DNA of 55,532 nt from Bacteroidota bacterium (GTDB taxonomy: Bacteria; Bacteroidota; Bacteroidia; Chitinophagales; Saprospiraceae), in assembly GCA_017857395.1 (NCBI GenBank), contig JAFMDF010000024.1:1-55532 (forward strand), given 5' to 3'. How positions within the stretch are numbered: the stretch's first letter is position 1; every line of letters starts with the position of its first letter. This document shows positions 18,216 to 27,900 of this stretch, piece after piece. Below the pieces are notes generated by a model, which saw only the letters and a list, made by a program, of their open reading frames with translations, had not been told where the DNA came from and did no database searches. The position numbers and the translations under genes are program-made.

Positions 18216-19271
18216 ATGAAAAAAATATTAGTTATCGAAGACAATGAAGAGGTAAGGGAAACATTAGCAGAAATACTTGAATTATCTGGTTATCAGGTAG
18301 ATACTGCCAAAGATGGTGCTATTGGTGCTAGAAAAGCATTGGATGCTCCTCCAGACATAATTTTATGCGATGTAATGATGCCTAAACTGGATGGATTCGG
18401 AGTACTCAATATTTTAAGTAAAAAACAGGAAACAGCGGATATTCCTTTTGTTTTTCTAACTGCTAAGGCAGACAAAAACGATTTTCGACGAGGCATGAAT
18501 TTAGGGGCGGATGATTATATCACCAAACCTTTTTATAAAGATGAATTATTACAAGTCATCGAAACTCGTTTAAAGAAAAGTGAGCGTTTAAAAAAGGTTT
18601 TTGATGGTACAGAAACAGGTTTAAGTCGATTTATTGATGAGGCTAAAGGTTATGAGGACTTAAAAAAACTATCTAATGACCGAAAAACAAAAACTTTTAA
18701 AGGCAAGGAAGTCATTTTCTTTGAAGGTGATTCCCCAAAATATTTATATTTTATCAAAAGCGGAAAAATAAAACTCACCAAGACTAATGAGTATGGTAAA
18801 GAATTGATAATTAGGGTATTAGAGAAAGGTGCTTTTATAGGATATACGGCTTTAATTGCAGAAGAGAATTACACCAATGGGGCTGTTGCTATGAAGGATG
18901 GTACAGAATTAAGTCTAATCCCGAAAGGAGATTTCTTACAATTATTTTTAAAGAACAGAGATGTGTCAGCTCGCTTGATTAAAATGCTTGCTAATAATGT
19001 TATTGATAAAGAAGAACAATTATTAAATCTAGCATATAGTTCTGTGAGAAAACGAGTGGCTAATGCAGTTCTTTCCATGAATGAACAACAAAAAAAAGCT
19101 GGTCAAACTCAGATTATAATTCTGCGTGATGATCTCGCCCGTATTGTCGGTACTGCAAAAGAAAGTGTGATTAGAATGTTGACCGAATTTAAAGAGGATG
19201 GGTATATTGATATTACAGATGGGGTAATTACTGTTTTGGATGGGCAGCGGTTGAAGGCGATGAATTGTTAA
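18216..19271 (+). CDS. Response regulator fused to CRP/FNR transcription factor (REC-cNMP-HTH)
   Basis: A 351-residue transcription factor. Residues 1-120 are a complete phospho-receiver: acidic pair (VIEDN), phospho-acceptor Asp in ILCDVMMPKLDG, switch Thr in FLTAK and Lys in TKPF. Residues about 150-265 form a cyclic-nucleotide-binding-type beta barrel, but the cAMP phosphate-cassette Arg is not seen (NYTNGAVA), so cAMP binding is doubtful; no FNR-type cysteine cluster is present. Residues 270-350 are a CRP winged helix with DDLARIVGTAKESVIRML; the Glu and Arg of this recognition helix align with the CRP/FNR residues that read TGA/TCA half-sites. Its gene is preceded by three such boxes. 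No histidine kinase lies nearby, so the phosphodonor is unknown. It is the best candidate to control the twin-box promoters of this window. Confidence 0.9.
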   Translation: MKKILVIEDNEEVRETLAEILELSGYQVDTAKDGAIGARKALDAPPDIILCDVMMPKLDGFGVLNILSKKQETADIPFVFLTAKADKNDFRRGMNLGADDYITKPFYKDELLQVIETRLKKSERLKKVFDGTETGLSRFIDEAKGYEDLKKLSNDRKTKTFKGKEVIFFEGDSPKYLYFIKSGKIKLTKTNEYGKELIIRVLEKGAFIGYTALIAEENYTNGAVAMKDGTELSLIPKGDFLQLFLKNRDVSARLIKMLANNVIDKEEQLLNLAYSSVRKRVANAVLSMNEQQKKAGQTQIIILRDDLARIVGTAKESVIRMLTEFKEDGYIDITDGVITVLDGQRLKAMNC

Positions 19272-19282
19272 GCCACTATACC

Positions 19283-19317
19283 CAATAAAAGTCACCTTAT
19301 CGGACTGACAGAAGTCA
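19283..19317. promoter_or_regulatory. Twin CRP/FNR-type boxes upstream of the 19393 membrane protein gene
   Basis: CAATAAAAGTCA (19283-19294, left half degenerate) and perfect TGACAGAAGTCA (19306-19317), starts 23 bp apart, ending 76 bp before ATG 19393. They lie just after the regulator stop, showing that the downstream gene has its own promoter. Confidence 0.65.
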
Positions 19318-19392
19318 GCCCAGTTGTCTCCGATTAGGGAGAACTTGCCAAATGATAAGGTATCTTGTAACCCCTCATTTAAACAGTTAAAA

Positions 19393-20103
19393 ATGGCAAC
19401 ATCAATTCCAACTAAAAAAGATAAACCACCAGTACGACTTATCCCCAAGGAGGTCATCAGCTTAAGTGTTTTAATTATTTTAACGACAGGGATCATCATC
19501 TGGTGTTTTGCTTCGGTCTATCAAAAAATAGAATCTTTCGAGTTTCAAGAAACGGTTAACTGGGAAAACCGCTACGAGTATGATTTGGAAACCAGCCCTA
19601 CCTGGTTTTGGTATCAGGAAGAAAAACAACAAATATTAGCTATCAAGCAGATTGATGATGAAGCAAAAGTAAATTTATTGAATTTATACGCTGCCGATAG
19701 TTTAGGCTATGCAACTTATAAAGGAGCAATAGATGAACTAGCTTTTAAAACCAACCAAAGTACCTCCACTCCATCCTATTTGTGGACTTTATTACTGGGT
19801 AGTTTGGCAGCTATGATTGGTGTTCAGTTGCGAACCATTTATCGTTTTGTGGATAGAGCTTGTTATGAAAAAGATTTGAATGCCATAATTTGGTGGCCCT
19901 GGTATGTTTTTCGACCTTTAGAGGCATTCATTTTGGGCGCTTTGGTCATTCTTCTAGCACAGGTTAATTTATTAAACATTGAGGTTGGAGATGCTTCCAA
20001 CTTGTTCTGGATAGGACTGGCAGCATTAGCGGGGTTTGGTGCACCAGATGTCATCAAGCGTTTACGGATGGTTTCTAAAACTTTGTTTGGGGGTAGTGAG
20101 TAA
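19393..20103 (+). CDS. Hypothetical membrane protein, three or four transmembrane segments
   Basis: Not recognised as a known family. Translation most likely begins at ATG 19393 (MATSIPTKKDKPP); an in-frame start further up at 19324 would lie on top of the control region. A hydrophobic segment near residues 20-45 (SLSVLIILTTGIIIWCFASV) is followed by about 90 polar, extracytoplasmic-looking residues. Three hydrophobic stretches follow, near 135-155, 180-200 and 205-225. The short C-terminus is basic (PDVIKRLRMVSKTLF). It is downstream of the REC-CRP gene on the same strand but has its own twin boxes, so it is probably a regulon member of unknown function. Confidence 0.7.
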   Translation: MATSIPTKKDKPPVRLIPKEVISLSVLIILTTGIIIWCFASVYQKIESFEFQETVNWENRYEYDLETSPTWFWYQEEKQQILAIKQIDDEAKVNLLNLYAADSLGYATYKGAIDELAFKTNQSTSTPSYLWTLLLGSLAAMIGVQLRTIYRFVDRACYEKDLNAIIWWPWYVFRPLEAFILGALVILLAQVNLLNIEVGDASNLFWIGLAALAGFGAPDVIKRLRMVSKTLFGGSE

Positions 20104-20140
20104 TCTATTTTTTCTTATAGTCAAATTAGCAGTATAGGCG

Positions 20141-20174
20141 TAACAATTATCACCTACTCCGATGATAAAAGTCA
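20141..20174. promoter_or_regulatory. Twin CRP/FNR-type boxes upstream of the GH3-family gene
   Basis: TAACAATTATCA (20141-20152, one mismatch) and perfect TGATAAAAGTCA (20163-20174), starts 22 bp apart, ending 74 bp before ATG 20248. Confidence 0.7.
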
Positions 20175-20247
20175 CCTTTAAGTATTATTATTTATAGGAA
20201 TATTACAGCATGGTCATTTTGTATAATTGACTAAAAATCAACAAAAT

Positions 20248-21792
20248 ATGAATGCTGGGAAATTAATTGAATTTAGTTTAGGAGTAGCAGAAAAATGGAC
20301 GCAGCCCAAAGGAACGCCTTTGCAACAACAACAAAAGGTCTTGTCCAGATTGCTAAAAAAAGCAAAGGCTACCGAGTTTGGGAAATACTATAACTTTAAA
20401 AAAATAAGCAAACAGCCTAATTTTATAGAGACCTACCAACAAGTCGTTCCTTTCCATGATTATAATCAGCTATATGACCAATGGTGGCATCGGACCTTAG
20501 CAGGGGAATCGAATGTAACTTGGCCAAGAAAAGTCAAATATTTTGCTTTAAGTTCTGGTACGTCTAATGCTACCTCTAAGCGAATTCCGATTAGCCACAC
20601 CATGTTTAAAATGCTACGGCAAGCAGCTTTGCGGTTGTTTACCAATATCCCTGCTTTTCATCCCGCCGAAAATATTTATACCAAATCTTGGTTAGGTATT
20701 GGCGGAACGAGTCGAATGGATAAAGTGCATGGGCATTTTGAAGGTTATCTAAGTGGTATTAATGCTCGAAAACGTCCCTTTTGGACAAAAGGATTTTATC
20801 GCCCTGGAGATAAAATCACGACGATTACGGAATTTAATATGCGAACTGATTTTATAGCTGCTGCCGCTGCGAACTGGGATGTAGGACTAATCATCGGTAT
20901 TCCGCATTGGGTGCAAATAACGATGGAGCGCATTTTAAAAGACAACCAATTGGATACCCTAAATGAAATTTGGCCAAATTTAGGTATTTTTATTTCTGGT
21001 GGCGTCGATTATAAACCTTATCAAAAAACGATTGAGGCATTAGTCGGACATCCAATCACCAATATAAATACCTACATGGCGTCAGAAGGGATGATTGCCT
21101 ACCAAGATGACCCGAATCAATCAGATTTACAGTTACTCTTGGATGGTGGTATCTTTTTTGAATTTGTTCCTTTTAATACTGCCAATTTTGATGACGAAGG
21201 CAATTTAAGGGGAAAACCAAGAGCTTACACCGTTGCTGAAGTAAAAGAAGGGATAGACTATGCGGTCATTATCTCTACTTGTTCGGGTGCTTGGCGATAT
21301 TTACTGGGCGATACGGTTCGTTTTACAGATGTTGAAAAAGGTAGGATTACCATAGCTGGAAGAACCAAATACTACTTAAATCTTTGTACCGAACATCTGA
21401 CGGGAGATAACATGATAGCTGCTATCAGTCGGACGGAAGAAGCCTTGGATATTGCCATCACCGAATTTACGATTGCGCCGATGCGAAAGGATAATTATTT
21501 TAAACATCATTGGTTTATAGGTCTGAATGAAAATGTAGACGGAGAAGTAGTGAAAAATTTAATTGATACCCATCTAAAAGCCTTGAACGATGATTATAAA
21601 GCAGAACGGGAAACTGCTTTGTCCATGGATTTAGAGATTGTTCCGATTACCTATTTTTATGAATGGTTGGAAAAGCATAGCAATGCTGCGGGACAGAGTA
21701 AAATGCCACGAGTTACTAGAGGAAAAGCCTTGGAAAGTTGGCAACAGTTTTTGGTTCAGAAAACAGAGGTCTTAAACCCTATGTTACCCTAA
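20248..21792 (+). CDS. GH3-family (auxin-responsive promoter family) acyl-adenylating enzyme
   Basis: A member of the GH3 branch of the ANL adenylate-forming superfamily. Plant GH3 enzymes join amino acids to acyl acids through an acyl-AMP; the substrate of the Bacteroidota members is not known. Visible motifs are the phosphate-binding loop LSSGTSNATSKRIPIS (about residue 105), YMASEGMIAYQ (about 280) and WRYLLGDTVRFT with AGRTKYYLNLCTEHL in the C-terminal half. The length of 514 residues is normal for the family. ATG 20248 is preferred over an in-frame TTG at 20227. Cytoplasmic; apparently monocistronic behind its own twin boxes. Confidence 0.85.
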   Translation: MNAGKLIEFSLGVAEKWTQPKGTPLQQQQKVLSRLLKKAKATEFGKYYNFKKISKQPNFIETYQQVVPFHDYNQLYDQWWHRTLAGESNVTWPRKVKYFALSSGTSNATSKRIPISHTMFKMLRQAALRLFTNIPAFHPAENIYTKSWLGIGGTSRMDKVHGHFEGYLSGINARKRPFWTKGFYRPGDKITTITEFNMRTDFIAAAAANWDVGLIIGIPHWVQITMERILKDNQLDTLNEIWPNLGIFISGGVDYKPYQKTIEALVGHPITNINTYMASEGMIAYQDDPNQSDLQLLLDGGIFFEFVPFNTANFDDEGNLRGKPRAYTVAEVKEGIDYAVIISTCSGAWRYLLGDTVRFTDVEKGRITIAGRTKYYLNLCTEHLTGDNMIAAISRTEEALDIAITEFTIAPMRKDNYFKHHWFIGLNENVDGEVVKNLIDTHLKALNDDYKAERETALSMDLEIVPITYFYEWLEKHSNAAGQSKMPRVTRGKALESWQQFLVQKTEVLNPMLP

Positions 21793-21829
21793 AATAAATT
21801 AATTCACAATCAAGCTACCTGATATTTAT

Positions 21830-21863
21830 CATATTAAAAATAGATAAATGTCACCACTTCCCT
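21830..21863. promoter_or_regulatory. Twin CRP/FNR-type boxes upstream of the secreted hydrolase gene
   Basis: Perfect TGATATTTATCA (21830-21841) and AGATAAATGTCA (21852-21863, left half degenerate), starts 22 bp apart, ending 59 bp before ATG 21922. Confidence 0.65.
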
Positions 21864-21921
21864 TTTTGAAAAGCTAAATCTTTGGAGCGTTAAAACATTT
21901 TTTACCTCTAAAATTACTCTT

Positions 21922-23391
21922 ATGAAAAAAATCTACCCTGTAGTCATAGCGTTTCTATGTTTTTTAACTATCACTACCAATGCCCAGGAAAGAGGCGAAT
22001 TAATAAAGGATTCGCTGATTTTGGAACTAAGTAAAGACGCTATTTTGGAAGTTTATAATTTTTATGGTTTACCCGAAATACTATTTCCTGTCAGTTATGA
22101 TGTGGAGATTCACAGAGTGGAATACTGGACACTAGACGGCAAAGGAGAAAATCTGATTCCTGCATCAGGATTGGTCACTATTCCTGTTCAGGAAGGCTGT
22201 GATTTTCCTTTATTGAACTACAATCATGGTACATTGGAATATGACAGTACCCTTTCGGATTTGAATGCTAAAATTCAACAACATTTTGTCGGTGTACCTT
22301 TCGGAGCAATCGGTTATGTTACTGCCCTACCTGATTACCTCGGTTATGGAGCAACCCCCAAAAATCATCCTCATCCTTACATTCACGCTAAATCGGAAGC
22401 TACTGCTGTAGTGGATATGCTACGAGCATCCAAAGTGTTTTGTGGGAATAATAGTGTCCTATTAAATGAACAACTTTTCCTGCTGGGCTATTCGCAAGGT
22501 GGGCATGTAGGCTTAGCTACACATCGGGAATTGGAAATGAATCATGCTGATGAATTTTCCATTACCGCATCTTCCATGGGAGCTGGTGCTTATGATATTT
22601 CAGGCATGATGCGAGACAGCATGCTCTATAGTGAGGAATATTCTAATACTTTTTTTCTTGCCTTTGTCGTTGCTGGATATGAATTTATTTATGGCAATAT
22701 TTACGAAGAATTAAATGATGTTTTTATAGCACCCTACGATTCTTTAATTGCAGAAATGCTGGATAGAACAGACCCTCAGGCAGCTATTAGAAGTCTTTTA
22801 CCAAGTACGGCCGTGGAGATGTTCCAACCCGATTATCTAGAAGCTTTTAAAACAGATTCCTTGCATCCATTGAATGTTGCTTTGAGGGAGAATGATGTTT
22901 ATAACTGGATACCTCAAGCACCTCTAAAGTTCACCTATTGTGAAGGAGATAAGACCGTTCCTTACCAAAATTCTATTTTTACGATAAATCACATGAATGA
23001 CTTGGGGGCATCGGATGTGACTGGTCAAAGTGTTGGTGCTAGCCTTGACCACGGCACTTGTACCTATCCCGCTGTTTTGAGTGCCAAATTTTGGTTTGAT
23101 GGATTTGCGAATTTCTGCACCGTTCCAGTTGCGGAGGTGCTATCCCCAGAGCAATTGGAAATCTATCCAAACCCATTTGAGTCTTCGATTTCTATCAATT
23201 TTAAAGACCATGACAACACAACCTTTCAAACCCTTACCATTTACGATTGGATGGGGCGAAAAGTTTTTTCAAAAAATATTAATGGACAGGAACAGATTGA
23301 TATTTCAGCTTATCAAATGCAAGCAGGTTCCTATCTTTTTGAATTAAAAGGGAAAGATGGAAGTCTTTGGAAGAAAATGATAAAAGTATAA
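21922..23391 (+). CDS. Secreted alpha/beta-hydrolase (lipase/esterase-like) with T9SS sorting domain
   Basis: A 489-residue exported hydrolase. It starts with a signal peptide (MKKIYPVVIAFLCFLTITTNAQ). The alpha/beta-hydrolase domain (about 40-395) shows the nucleophile elbow GYSQGGHVG near residue 193, a likely acid residue in YCEGDKTVPY (near 340) and a likely catalytic His in SLDHGTC (near 375). The fold resembles secreted lipases of the LIP/prolyl-esterase kind, but the substrate cannot be read. The last 80 residues are a type A T9SS domain (LEIYPNPFESSISINF...GSYLFELKG...KKMIKV), so the enzyme should be passed through the outer membrane and anchored or released. Twin CRP/FNR-type boxes precede it, which is unusual for a secreted enzyme among these cytoplasmic stress genes. 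Confidence 0.83.
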   Translation: MKKIYPVVIAFLCFLTITTNAQERGELIKDSLILELSKDAILEVYNFYGLPEILFPVSYDVEIHRVEYWTLDGKGENLIPASGLVTIPVQEGCDFPLLNYNHGTLEYDSTLSDLNAKIQQHFVGVPFGAIGYVTALPDYLGYGATPKNHPHPYIHAKSEATAVVDMLRASKVFCGNNSVLLNEQLFLLGYSQGGHVGLATHRELEMNHADEFSITASSMGAGAYDISGMMRDSMLYSEEYSNTFFLAFVVAGYEFIYGNIYEELNDVFIAPYDSLIAEMLDRTDPQAAIRSLLPSTAVEMFQPDYLEAFKTDSLHPLNVALRENDVYNWIPQAPLKFTYCEGDKTVPYQNSIFTINHMNDLGASDVTGQSVGASLDHGTCTYPAVLSAKFWFDGFANFCTVPVAEVLSPEQLEIYPNPFESSISINFKDHDNTTFQTLTIYDWMGRKVFSKNINGQEQIDISAYQMQAGSYLFELKGKDGSLWKKMIKV

Positions 23392-23409
23392 GGTTATTTT
23401 AGGTGAGAT

Positions 23410-23478
23410 GGGGCTGTATCATAAAGTCTGATTCTAACTTTCTCTATGGTTGTTGGTAAGGATTAATGATACAGCCCC
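23410..23478. repeat. Perfect 13-bp inverted repeat bounding a 69-bp segment: MITE-like element or convergent terminator
   Basis: GGGGCTGTATCAT (23410-23422) is repeated as its exact complement at 23466-23478 with a 43-bp loop. It lies between the convergent hydrolase gene and DUF2267 gene. The long loop and GGGGCTGT-type end are more like insertion-sequence termini than a classical terminator, but it may act as either. No other gene is seen in 23392-23614. Confidence 0.5.
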
Positions 23479-23614
23479 GTCTAGCCATGAAATATTTTCG
23501 GCCATCAAAGGTGAATATAAAAAAGTCCTGCCTGCATTAAAATCAAGACTTCAATAATCAAACTCAAAAGAAAGGATTGAACTCACCTAAAGGCAAGTCC
23601 AACCCTTTCACCGT

Positions 23615-24049
23615 TTATGCCATTAAGGCACGGATTTCAGCGGGCAAGGTTTTGGAAATATCTGTTATCTCTCCAGCCGATACATGCCGTTTTAATACTC
23701 TAAAAACAGCTTTTATTGCAATTTCGGTGGTGTAGTCGCCGCCAAAATCATATTGACCAGCAGCACCATCTTCTTTTCTAACAGATTCCAAAAAGTCAGC
23801 TAAATGACGGATTTTTCGGGGTTCTTCCCGCATCGTCCACCCATCAACATAAACGGCTTTGATTAACATCGGTAACTCGGCAATTAATTGTAAAGATTCT
23901 TGGGGCGGAATTTTATTGCGCAAGGCATGTAAGACCGCTCTCAATACTCTGATTGCCCCATCTTTATCTTCAGGGTAACCCAATTCTATGGCTACTTCAT
24001 TGATAAAGACATTGGCTTTTTGGATATACTTATTGAAATTTAATGCCAT
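23615..24049 (-). CDS. DUF2267 family protein
   Basis: A small, soluble helical protein of 144 residues with the DUF2267 pattern (FINEVAIELGYPEDKDGAIRVLRAVLHALRNKI in the N-terminal half; LPMLIKAVYVDGW; AVFRVLKRHVSAGEITDISKTLPAEIRALM at the end). The molecular role of this family is not established; its members are often found near stress and Hsp20-type genes. It lies 148 bp downstream of hsp20 on the same strand, with two hairpins between, so it probably has its own promoter. No clear CRP/FNR-type pair is seen directly upstream. Confidence 0.85.
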   Translation of the reverse strand: MALNFNKYIQKANVFINEVAIELGYPEDKDGAIRVLRAVLHALRNKIPPQESLQLIAELPMLIKAVYVDGWTMREEPRKIRHLADFLESVRKEDGAAGQYDFGGDYTTEIAIKAVFRVLKRHVSAGEITDISKTLPAEIRALMA

Positions 24050-24076
24050 GATTTTTTTTTAAAAAATGATTTAGTG

Positions 24077-24119
24077 TTTTTAGTGCTTCCAGAACTTTGA
24101 GTGTTAGAAGCACTAAAAA
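24077..24119 (-). terminator. Hairpin between hsp20 and the DUF2267 gene
   Basis: A perfect 13-bp stem: TTTTTAGTGCTTC (24077-24089) pairs with GAAGCACTAAAAA (24107-24119), with a 17-base loop. U-rich on either strand, it could end hsp20 transcription. A similar GTGCTT-type stem follows the groEL-like gene. Confidence 0.6.
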
Positions 24120-24153
24120 TGTCAAAAACCGTAGCTTTGTTCTATGGGAAAAA

Positions 24154-24180
24154 TAGGAAATACTTTCAAAGTATTCCCTA
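24154..24180 (-). terminator. Short hairpin just downstream of hsp20
   Basis: TAGGAAATACTTT (24154-24166) pairs with AAAGTATTCCCTA (24168-24180) with one mismatch and one loop base, 17 bp after the hsp20 stop on the minus strand. The minimal loop makes a strong hairpin; a termination or RNA-stability role is inferred. Confidence 0.45.
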
Positions 24181-24196
24181 TTAATATTCTCTTATG

Positions 24197-24679
24197 CTAA
24201 GCAATCGCCACCTTTTTCGCTTTACTTTTCTTAGTAGGAGTTTTAGTCAAAGAAATTTTCAAAACGCCATTTTCATACTTTGCCTTCACACTATCTTTTT
24301 TCGCATTTTCGGGCAAAGAAAAGGTGCGTTCAAATCTGTTATAATTAAATTCTCTGCGGCTGTAATTATCCTTCTTTTCTTCTTTGCTTTCTTCGTGTTC
24401 ACCTTTAATAGATAAGAGACCATTTTCAACGTTTACCGTGAAATCATTCTTATTTAATCCCGGTGCTGCTACCTCCACTTCATAAGTTTTGGTGTTGTCT
24501 TTGATGTTAACTGATGGAGTCCAAGCACGGTGAAAAAATTCGTCCATAGAAAAATCTTTTCCGAAAAAATTATTAGAATCCCAGAAGGAATCTATTAAAG
24601 ACCTAAAAGCTGGAAATGTTGGAAAAGCTGGAAATAAACGATTGGTAATTTTATCGTTCTTTTTGGTAGGTAATGCCAT
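24197..24679 (-). CDS. Hsp20 / alpha-crystallin small heat-shock protein
   Basis: An ATP-independent holdase of 160 residues starting at ATG 24679 (MALPTKKND); an in-frame start 54 bp upstream is less likely. The alpha-crystallin domain spans about residues 55-150: WTPSVNIKDNTKTYEVEVAAPGL, then FTVNVENGLLSIKGEHEE, then RRFERTFSLP-like NRFERTFSLPENA, and the GVLKI/SL motif (ENGVLKISLTK). The C-terminus is lysine-rich. Three possible CRP/FNR-type boxes at 24809-24866 lie 130-187 bp upstream, further than at most genes of the window. Hsp20 proteins are typical members of dormancy and hypoxia regulons. Confidence 0.92.
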   Translation of the reverse strand: MALPTKKNDKITNRLFPAFPTFPAFRSLIDSFWDSNNFFGKDFSMDEFFHRAWTPSVNIKDNTKTYEVEVAAPGLNKNDFTVNVENGLLSIKGEHEESKEEKKDNYSRREFNYNRFERTFSLPENAKKDSVKAKYENGVLKISLTKTPTKKSKAKKVAIA

Positions 24680-24808
24680 AATATTTTTGTTTTTGATTAA
24701 AAAAATTAACAACGTATTTTGGAAAAGGAGCAAAACGATTAAACTTCATAGCTAAAAGATTGCTCCTTCCCGAGCGCTGCTGTTAAATACAATTATTTTG
24801 TAAAGGTC

Positions 24809-24866
24809 TGACTATCAGTCATTCATTGGAATGACTTTTGTCTTTGAACAGGAGTGATTTTTGTCA
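24809..24866. promoter_or_regulatory. CRP/FNR-type box array upstream of hsp20
   Basis: TGACTATCAGTCA (24809-24821, one extra central base), TGACTTTTGTCT (24832-24843, one mismatch) and perfect TGATTTTTGTCA (24855-24866). Centres are about 22-23 bp apart. hsp20 on the minus strand (ATG 24679) is the only gene reading away from them; the other neighbour ends here. Confidence 0.7.
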
Positions 24867-24884
24867 TTTGACAAGGAATGCACG

Positions 24885-24917
24885 AATACTTTCAGCACTT
24901 TGGATGCTGAAAGTATT
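24885..24917 (-). terminator. Terminator hairpin of the 24926-28117 gene
   Basis: A perfect 13-bp stem, AATACTTTCAGCA (24885-24897) with TGCTGAAAGTATT (24905-24917) and a 7-base loop, begins 8 bp after the gene's stop on the minus strand. Confidence 0.7.
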
Positions 24918-24925
24918 AGCAAAAC

Positions 24926-27900
24926 TTATCTTAGATTTTCCACGATAAACCGTTTCGGCACTCTTGGCAATCCTTGCACTTTCACCGATAGCCAATACAA
25001 CCCATTTTCATAATTACCCACATCAATAGTTTTTGAAAAAGTGGTAAAATCCTGATTATTCCATTCTTCAACTAGTTGTCCGAAGGTGTTATAAACTTGA
25101 ATCATCCCTGTTTTATCTTTTAAAAATCGAGTATCTAAATTGAGCTCATATTGAACAGGATTGGGAAAAACAGTCAGCAATTTTTCTTCTTGAATCAGTT
25201 TGGCTAAATCGGCTGCAACATATCTAGAACCTGCTCCACCTCCACCAAAAGAAAATTCAATATTTCGTTCACATATCCAGCCCCAATTATTGGTGTACAT
25301 TTGTACTTTAATCAGATAATTTTGGGAAGTTAAACCAGAAACGGTTTGCGAATCTTCACAGTCGTTATTACATTCAAAAACTTGTTGCCAACCGTTGTCT
25401 AAATCAAAAATGCGGACAATTTCTATCGGGGCGGTTAAGCCTGCAATATCTATTGCGCCATTATCATCGGAAACGATAACATCATCACAGGAAGGAATGC
25501 CATTTGGCCCTACTTCGACCATAATATTTTCTTTGCTACAGATCGGCAACCAATCAGCTTCAAAAAATTGGAGATTGATGCGGTAAGTGCCACTATTTAA
25601 GCCAGTAATGATTTCTGTTTCATTACATTCATTTCCAACGCAGCGGAAAACGCCAGCCCAGTTACTATCAAAAACATCGACGATTACATTAGGCGCAGAC
25701 AAACCAGAAATAGTGATTTGTGCTGGAGCAGGCGTAATTTGCACTGCATCACAATCGCCTCCTGTGCCACCTCCGACTGTTGTTTCTACATTATCTAACC
25801 CACAAATCCATTGCCAGTTGGCATCGTAAAATTGTACCTTAACAAAATAAGTGCCTTCCGCTAAACTGCTAATAGTCTGTTCATTCCCACAATCGCCTCC
25901 TTGACAACGGAAAATTTGTTGCCAATTTTCGTCATAGACTTCCACAATTTCATTGGCTGCGGTCAGATTGGTAATCGTGATTTGTCCTTCACCTCCTGTT
26001 ATGATTACCTCCTCACAATTACCGCCTGTTCCTCCTCCAACAGCGATTTCTACATTGTCCAATCCACAAATCCATTGCCAGTTGGCATCATAAAATTGTA
26101 CTTTAACAAAATAAGTACCTTCTGCTAAACCGCTAACAGTCTGCTCATTCCCACACTCGCTTCCTTGACAACGGAAAACTTGTTGCCAATTTTCGTCATA
26201 AACTTCTACAATTTCATTTGGAGCGCTTAAGTTCGTGATGGTAATTTGTCCTTCGCCGCCTGTGATAACAACGGCATCGCAGTCGCCACCAATACTACCT
26301 TCTCCTTTTAAGGTCATATCATAAAAGTGGTAAGTATCGTTCATCATTAGGTAATTTTTATCTCGCCAATCATTAGCTGCATTGCCATTGGCTACCGCGA
26401 GTGGTATAGCTGTTAAAGCAATGCCGATAATATCATCCGTTGTATAAGATTGTTGCGTAATAATCGGTGCCGTAGGTGGTGTATAAGTGTAGCCAAACCC
26501 AGGTCCGAGATGATGTGGTAAGCGTACTTCTGTATAGTAAAGACTATTTACCTGTGTTGTCGCAACTTCCGAACCAGCTACGGGTTGATTATTCAAATAG
26601 ACTTGGGAGCCATCCGACCGAATAGTTAATTCCATGCTTTCATAATAAGAGTCACCTAATGCGTCTGCACTAGTACTGGAATAATTTCCTTCTGGCCACC
26701 GAATATCAGATGCAAAAAGCCCATCTTCCCCACTACCATCTAGATTCAAATGGAATTTTAGGGGAATAGTACCTTGAAAACCAAAATAGAGATAATCATC
26801 ATCCCAAGTGCTAGAAACTTTCAAGTTTGGCATACTCGACATTTTTGAAAGAAAGGGATTAGAAACTAGGTGATTCCACCCCTCCTCTGGGGTGAGGATA
26901 CCATCAATAGTTATGCTAGTATTTGTTTTTTGATTAATGGGTGCAAAATTGGAGGTAGGATACACATCAACTCCATCTACTACGCCATCTTTATCGGTGT
27001 CCTCGTCATTGGGATTTCCACTTGAAAAGGTACTAGCATGGTATTCTGCTAAGTCATGCAGCCCATCATTTTCCGTATCTGCCACATTTGGATTTGACCC
27101 GAATCGAAATTCATCCATCGGCAATCTAGCATCATTACTTGCTAACCCATCTTGGTCCTCATCTACTACTTCAAAATAACCGTCCCATGGGGCTTTATAG
27201 TCGAGATGATGGGTAAAAAGCCGCAACACTTGAGACATTCCGTCAAAATGTGGTCCTGCATCAAATACATCGAGTGGGGAAGGTAAGGGCAAAGCCCAAG
27301 GGAAATGGTTAAAAATCATTTCGGGATAGCCGCTACCTCCAGCAATAATACCATCCAACGAATGTCCAAATTCATGGGTAAAAAGCCAAGCAGTACCTCT
27401 AACAATAAGGTCATTAGGGTCAAAACTTGTCCAGTTCCAACCCATCGAACCACCCGTTTGCCCTAGCCATTGAGCACCACCCTGCCAGCCTGCTAGTTTT
27501 AATGCCATAATGTGAATAGCATCATATTGATTATCCAAAATACCTTTTGCTTTAAGGTCTGCACCAATCGTATTAAAATCAGCTACCCCATTGGCATTCA
27601 GCGGTGGGTATCCTTCAATTATCATATAATGAAATTTGAGGTTCAACTGCCCAAAGGAATTCCTAAAATAAAATTGCCTCGCTAATTCCAGACTTTGTTT
27701 AATTTCATCAGGGACAGAAGCACTCATTCCACCTGTATAAATTGGAATTAAAAGGTCAAGATTGGCTATCTTTCGATAGGTCTGATGATTGGTCGAAACA
27801 GAAATTTCATCGGAAAGTGGACTTTCATTACCTGCTCCATCGAAAGCCGCAATTTTATAATAGAGCGTAACTCCAGGGTTCAATAAATAATCTGTATAAT

